Source: Bradyrhizobium sp. NP1
Lineage (GTDB): Bacteria > Pseudomonadota > Alphaproteobacteria > Rhizobiales > Xanthobacteraceae
NCBI RefSeq assembly: GCF_030378205.1
Contig: NZ_CP127385.1
Span: forward strand, 7,604,001 to 7,668,000
Direction of reading: 5' to 3'
DNA length: 64,000 nucleotides
Shown: positions 60,361 to 64,000 of the stretch, one piece after another
How the letters are laid out: each line of letters opens with the position of its first letter
Numbering within the stretch: position 1 is the first letter of the stretch
Translations under genes and position numbers: made by a program
Notes under the pieces: model-generated
What the model was told of the DNA's origin: nothing
The model's input: only the letters and a program-made list of their open reading frames with translations
Database searches by the model: none

Positions 60361-62171
60361 CACTGCAGCACGTAGCGTCCCGGCGCGTCGTCCAGCGCCG
60401 CGGCTCGCGACGAACCGCCGAGCGGCGGCGGCGACACCGGCTCACCCGAATGGCTGCCGAGGAAATCGCGCCACGCCGTCCACCACGATCCTTCGACGTG
60501 CAGCGCCTGCTTCAGCCACTCTTCCGGCCCGACATAGGAGCCATCGACCGGCCGGGCCAATATCTGGTAGCTGCGACCCTCCTCCCCGGTCGGAGGCGCG
60601 ACGATGCCGGCGTTGTGCCCGCCACTCGCCAGCACATAGGTGATCGGCGCATCGGCCAGGAAGTGGATCTTGTGGGTCGACCGCCACGGCGCGACATGGT
60701 CGTACTGCGTCCCCACCACGAACATCGGCATGCGCAGATCGGAAAGCGCGACCGGCACGCCGTCGGCGCGGTAGCGGCCCTCGGCGAGATCGTTGTTGAG
60801 GAAGAGCTGCCGCAGATATTCCGAATGCATGCGGTAGGGCATGCGGGTGGCGTCCGCGTTCCATGCCATCAGGTCGCTCAACGGCTCGCGTTCGCCCATC
60901 AGGTAGTCGCGCACCACGCGCGACCAGATCAGGTCGTTGGAGCGCAGCATCTGAAAGGCGCCGGCCATCTGTCCGGCATCGAGCACGCCGCGTTGCCACA
61001 TCATGTCCTCGAGGAAAGCGACCTGGCTTTCGTTGATGAACAGCGTCAGCTCGCCCGCCTCGGTGAAGTCGGTCTGCGCCGCGAGCAGCGTGACGGAGCG
61101 CAGCGCCTCCGGCCGCACCCGGCCGAGCCGCGCCGCCTCGATCGCGAGCAGCGTGCCGCCGAGGCAATAGCCCGCGGCATGGATCGGACGCTTCGGCACC
61201 ATCTCGTTGACCGCCTCGATCGCCGCTTCCACCCCGAGCTTGCGGTAATCCTCGAGGCTGAGGTTGCGATCATCCGAGGTCGGGTTCTTCCACGAGATGA
61301 TGAAGACGGTGAAGCCGTTGTCGACGAGATAGCGCACCAGCGAATCCTGCGGCGCCAGATCGAGAATGTAGTATTTCATGATCCACGCCGGCACGATCAG
61401 AACCGGCTCGGGGCGAACCACCGCGGTCGTGGGCGCATATTGAATGAGCTCGATCAACTCGTTGCGATAGACCACCTTGCCCTTGGTGGCCGCCACCGTC
61501 TTGCCGATCACGAAATCCGATGCTGCGCCGGGCTTGCCGCCGGCGAAGAGCGCCTTGCAGTCCTCGAGCCAGTTGTGCAGCCCGGAGACGAAGTTGCCGC
61601 CGCCCGATTCCATGATCGTGCGCAGCACCTCGGGGTTCGTCAGCGGGAAATTCGAAGGCGCAGCCGTATCGAGGAGCTGGCGCAGTGCGAAGTCGACGAT
61701 CGCTGCGTTGGGCCGGGCGAGCCCGTGCACGCCTGAGGTCGCCGAGTGCCACCATTGCTCGCCGAGCAGGAAAGCCTGGGCCATCATGTTGAAGGCGGGC
61801 AGCTCCCAATCCGGATCGGCAAAGCGGTGGTCGTTCGGCGCCGCCTTGACGACTGACCAGGGCTGGAATTCCGGATGCCTGGGCACCCAGGCTTCAGCGA
61901 AGCGCAGCGTGTCGACGAAGGCCTGATGCGTCAGCGCGAGCTGCTTGCCCGGCGAGGCCGCAAGATGAAGCTGCCAGTCCGCGAAGGCGAGCAGGATCGC
62001 GGCCGGCGACAGCCCGCCGGTCCAGCGCGCGATCGCGGCGTGAGTGGAACGATCGATCGTCTGGAAAGCCGAGTCCGGGTCAGGCGCGGCGACCGGCGGC
62101 GATGGCGGTGTCGCAGTGGACGGCTCGGCGAAGGAAGTCGGAATGCGGCTGACCGATGCGGTAGGGGACAT
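60357..62171 (-). CDS. phaC: Class I poly(R)-hydroxyalkanoic acid synthase
   Basis: A 604-residue polyester synthase. An N-terminal PhaC_N domain (PEFQPWSVVKAAPNDHRFAD, NPLTNP-like PSNFPLTNPEVLRTIMESGG) precedes the alpha/beta hydrolase core, with nucleophile C336 in AAGYCLGGTLLAIEAARLG, Asp in VVGTQYDHVAPW and His in ASGGHNAGIV. This makes polyhydroxybutyrate from 3-hydroxybutyryl-CoA. It is convergent with the kinase-fusion gene (4-base overlap of stops). A perfect FixK box is centred 57 bases upstream of its ATG. No phaA/B/R nearby. Confidence 0.93.
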   Translation of the reverse strand: MSPTASVSRIPTSFAEPSTATPPSPPVAAPDPDSAFQTIDRSTHAAIARWTGGLSPAAILLAFADWQLHLAASPGKQLALTHQAFVDTLRFAEAWVPRHPEFQPWSVVKAAPNDHRFADPDWELPAFNMMAQAFLLGEQWWHSATSGVHGLARPNAAIVDFALRQLLDTAAPSNFPLTNPEVLRTIMESGGGNFVSGLHNWLEDCKALFAGGKPGAASDFVIGKTVAATKGKVVYRNELIELIQYAPTTAVVRPEPVLIVPAWIMKYYILDLAPQDSLVRYLVDNGFTVFIISWKNPTSDDRNLSLEDYRKLGVEAAIEAVNEMVPKRPIHAAGYCLGGTLLAIEAARLGRVRPEALRSVTLLAAQTDFTEAGELTLFINESQVAFLEDMMWQRGVLDAGQMAGAFQMLRSNDLIWSRVVRDYLMGEREPLSDLMAWNADATRMPYRMHSEYLRQLFLNNDLAEGRYRADGVPVALSDLRMPMFVVGTQYDHVAPWRSTHKIHFLADAPITYVLASGGHNAGIVAPPTGEEGRSYQILARPVDGSYVGPEEWLKQALHVEGSWWTAWRDFLGSHSGEPVSPPPLGGSSRAAALDDAPGRYVLQC

Positions 62172-62221
62172 GGCGAGGCTCCTTGATGGCGGCAGCCTAG
62201 CCGTGCCGGCAAGGAGCGCCG

Positions 62222-62235
62222 TTGAGCTGCATCAA
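62222..62235. promoter_or_regulatory. FixK/FNR-type box TTGA-N6-TCAA upstream of phaC
   Basis: TTGAGCTGCATCAA, centred about 57 bases upstream of the phaC start codon. Confidence 0.68.
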
Positions 62236-62421
62236 ACTGGGGCCGCCCTCGGCCGCAGCCCAGAGCATGATCCGCCCAGGGCGAAGATCCTGGCGCAGCG
62301 ATGATCGATCCAGACCACGGCGCGGGCATGGGGCGTCGGCTGCAATGAATTGGCTTGTGTCACGGCGGTTCTCGGCGGTTAAATTGGCTGCAATCTGGCG
62401 CGCCTGCGACGCGGTTGCAGT

Positions 62422-62435
62422 TTGACATGCGTCAA
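62422..62435. promoter_or_regulatory. FixK/FNR-type box TTGA-N6-TCAA upstream of the universal stress gene
   Basis: TTGACATGCGTCAA, centred 83 bases upstream of the ATG at 62512, so transcription would begin near 62470 if the usual -41.5 position holds. Confidence 0.7.
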
Positions 62436-62511
62436 CGCCGGACGCCGGATGACCTGTTCTGATGCCTGTGTTTTCGGGCCTTGCCTGAATCCTCATTCGT
62501 GGAGCGCAGAG

Positions 62512-63348
62512 ATGTACAGGAACATGTTGGTGCATATCCCGACCGAACGATCGGTGCGGCCGGCGGTCGATGGCTCCGTTTCGCTGGCCCTCGCCTTCGG
62601 GGCCCACCTGCAGGCCGTGGCCGTTGGCTATATCTCGACCAATGTGCCGTTCGTGGCCGAGGGCGGCGCCGCCGTGGCCTCGTTCTATGACATCGAGAAC
62701 GAGCGTGCGCTTGAACGCGCCAATGCCGCGATTGCCGTCTTCGAAACCGAGGCGCAGAACGCGGCGATCGCCCATAGCCATCGCGCCTTCACCGGGAGCT
62801 ATGCCGAGGCGGTGGAAACCGTCGGCGCGATGGCGCGGCTGACCGATCTGACAATCGTCTCGCAGCCCGAAAGCGGCCGCGACATCTTCGACAACCACGT
62901 GCCGCAGGAGATGCTGTTCCAGTCCGGCGGACCAGTACTGTTCATGCCCTACACGTTTCACGGCGCGCTCAAGGCCGCGCGCGTCGGCATTTGCTGGGAC
63001 GGCAGCCGCCTCGCCGCCCGCGCGCTGCGCGACGCCATGCCGTTCCTCACCAAGGCCGACGCCTTGACCGCCATCACCATCAACGAGGCGAACCAGGTCC
63101 CATCCGAGGCCTCGCCGGCCCAGCTTGCAAAATATCTTGCGCAGCTTGGCCTGCCGGTCAGGACCGTCTCGCTGCAGTCGGATCGGGCCAACGTCCAGTC
63201 GAGCATCCTGTCGCTGGCGGCGGACGACAACCTCGATCTGCTGGTGATGGGCGGCTACGGCCACTCCCGACTGCAGGAGAGGATACTCGGCGGGGTCACG
63301 CGCGAAATGTTCCGCGCCATGACGGTGCCGACCCTGATGTCGCACTGA
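62512..63348 (+). CDS. Universal stress protein, tandem UspA domains
   Basis: A 278-residue protein with two Usp folds (residues about 1-145 and 150-278). The second domain has the nucleotide loop DLLVMGGYGHSRLQERILGG, then VTREMFRAMTVPTLMSH. The first is more divergent and opens MYRNMLVHIPTERSVRP. Start ATG 62512 follows GGAGCGCAGAG. A clear terminator follows. Double-Usp proteins are classic low-oxygen or FNR-regulated stress proteins. Confidence 0.92.
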   Translation: MYRNMLVHIPTERSVRPAVDGSVSLALAFGAHLQAVAVGYISTNVPFVAEGGAAVASFYDIENERALERANAAIAVFETEAQNAAIAHSHRAFTGSYAEAVETVGAMARLTDLTIVSQPESGRDIFDNHVPQEMLFQSGGPVLFMPYTFHGALKAARVGICWDGSRLAARALRDAMPFLTKADALTAITINEANQVPSEASPAQLAKYLAQLGLPVRTVSLQSDRANVQSSILSLAADDNLDLLVMGGYGHSRLQERILGGVTREMFRAMTVPTLMSH

Positions 63349-63383
63349 TCTCGCGACACGACGGCTGCGCGCCGCCAAAAAAG

Positions 63384-63421
63384 GGCCGCTCTGGTCGTTG
63401 CGACCGAGCGGCCAAGTTTTT
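63384..63421 (+). terminator. Rho-independent terminator after the universal stress gene
   Basis: GGCCGCTCTGGTCG pairs with CGACCGAGCGGCC apart from one bulged base, with a 3-base loop, followed by AAGTTTTT. It lies 36 bases past the stop codon. Confidence 0.8.
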
Positions 63422-63479
63422 GGCGCACGGGTTGGCTGTACGCCGGACCCCATCTTTGCGCGTTCTTCCACGCCTGTTT

Positions 63480-63493
63480 TTGATCGAGATCAA
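63480..63493. promoter_or_regulatory. FixK/FNR-type box (distal) upstream of cytochrome c
   Basis: TTGATCGAGATCAA, a perfect box, centred 121 bases upstream of the cytochrome start codon and 56 bases from the second box. Confidence 0.6.
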
Positions 63494-63535
63494 CCTCGCG
63501 CCAACCTTCCCGCGCTTCCGGCGCGCTCCCGGCCT

Positions 63536-63549
63536 TTGACCTGCGTCAA
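63536..63549. promoter_or_regulatory. FixK/FNR-type box (proximal) upstream of cytochrome c
   Basis: TTGACCTGCGTCAA, a perfect box, centred about 65 bases upstream of the cytochrome ATG, consistent with an activating position. Confidence 0.7.
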
Positions 63550-63607
63550 CGGCCGAGGCTGGAAAGCGACTAGCCTTCCAATCAGCTTCAATGGGTGCAG
63601 CATCGAA

Positions 63608-63943
63608 ATGTCCTATCCTGCGATCAAGTCCACGGCCCTCGGCGGCCTGCTTGCCTGCCTTGTGCTTCTCGCCGGCGCAACGCCGCTCGCCGCCTCCAGC
63701 GTCGCCCAGGGCAAGCGGCTGGCGCTGACCCATTGCGCGCGCTGCCATTCGATCGACAAGGTGAGCCCGAGCCCGCTGACGATCGCACCGCCATTCCGAA
63801 CACTGCACGAGCGCTATCCGGTCGAGACGCTGCAGGAGGCGCTCGCGGAGGGCATCGTCACCGGCCATCCCACCATGCCGGAGTTCAGCTTCGATGCGGA
63901 TCAGGTCGGCGACTTCATCGCCTTCCTGAAGACGCTGGAGTGA
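63608..63943 (+). CDS. Periplasmic c-type cytochrome
   Basis: A 111-residue monoheme cytochrome. Signal peptide (GGLLACLVLLAGATPLAAS), heme-binding CARCH (C43, C46, H47) and a probable axial Met near M90 in HPTMPEF followed by the C-terminal helix FDADQVGDFIAFLKTLE. The start MSYPAIKS at 63608 is preferred over an open frame from 63398. It probably carries electrons to a high-affinity oxidase or reductase. Two FixK boxes precede it. Confidence 0.92.
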   Translation: MSYPAIKSTALGGLLACLVLLAGATPLAASSVAQGKRLALTHCARCHSIDKVSPSPLTIAPPFRTLHERYPVETLQEALAEGIVTGHPTMPEFSFDADQVGDFIAFLKTLE

Positions 63944-63970
63944 AACGCAGCAATCGAAAGGGAAGCGAAA

Positions 63971-64000
63971 ATGGCATGGATCGTCCGGTTCATCCTGATG
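63971..64000 (+). CDS. Start of an unidentified gene, cut by window end
   Basis: ATG at 63971 after GGAAGCGAAA begins MAWIVRFILM and runs off the window. The hydrophobic start suggests a signal peptide or membrane segment. It is 27 bases after the cytochrome stop and likely cotranscribed with it. Ten residues are too few to name a family. Confidence 0.45.
   Translation, partial: MAWIVRFILM

Larger units (their letters stand above)
62172..62511. other. Divergent promoter region of phaC and the universal stress protein
   Basis: 340 bases with two perfect TTGA-N6-TCAA boxes, one near each gene (62222 and 62422), and no supported gene. The palindromes recorded separately account for the recognisable sequence. 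Confidence 0.7.

Noticed and set aside
62197..63471. 424-codon minus-strand frame
   Set aside because: It covers the FixK-box promoter and the antisense of the universal stress gene; not a gene.

Overview
The window is GC-rich chromosomal DNA from an alphaproteobacterium, most likely Bradyrhizobium or a close relative in the Nitrobacteraceae. The evidence is the RegS/RegR redox two-component pair, mmcB, HWE-type histidine kinases, intracellular PHA depolymerase and class I PHA synthase, FixK/FNR-type boxes, and interspersed palindromes of the kind common in bradyrhizobia. This assignment comes from gene families and sequence style, not from a database match.

Layout. 0-35.5 kb is core-like: glnD (truncated by the window edge), ogt, a DUF1304 membrane protein, a branched-chain amino-acid-type ABC binding protein, a DUF1330 protein, a bifunctional PBP, a DUF45 metallopeptidase, phaZ, an ABC-2 exporter pair, regS-regR, mmcB, two GH13 enzymes facing each other, a stand-alone lpxD, an MBL hydrolase, a PHB-depolymerase-like esterase, an MFS transporter, a methyltransferase-glycosyltransferase fusion, a luciferase-like monooxygenase, a P450, a cupin protein, an SDR, an HWE kinase and two c-di-GMP turnover proteins. 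A tRNA-Arg(CCG) lies at 35.58 kb.

From just after the tRNA to about 45 kb is an accessory region that looks like a decayed genomic island. It holds an RCC1-repeat protein, a fatty acid desaturase, a slipin, two tandem tiny zinc-ribbon proteins, a 35-residue membrane peptide, a GlsB/YeaQ protein fused to a sensor-kinase remnant, a Crp/Fnr regulator, fragments of a serine recombinase and of a GNAT protein, a three-gene ArsR/SRPBCC/DHFR-like operon with a probable leaderless start, and a methyltransferase. Six copies of a TGAGC-N6-GCTCA-like palindrome, with the geometry of a Crp/Fnr operator, cluster in 2 kb next to the Crp/Fnr gene. This is the best candidate in the window for an undescribed regulatory circuit.

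45-53 kb holds envelope functions: a secreted low-complexity protein, a GlcG/HbpS protein, two L,D-transpeptidase-fold proteins, HdeD, and a complete Mla-type lipid transport operon whose MCE protein is fused to a PqiC-like domain.

53-64 kb looks like one low-oxygen regulon. Six perfect TTGA-N6-TCAA boxes and one TTGA-N6-GCAA variant sit in the promoter regions of yqjD/yqjE-like genes, the mla operon, the divergent CBS-Pat and alcohol dehydrogenase-kinase units, phaC, a universal stress protein and a c-type cytochrome. Together these suggest FixK/FNR control of redox balancing, polyester storage, protein acylation and electron transfer under oxygen limitation. No CRISPR array, rRNA, replication origin or intact transposase was seen.
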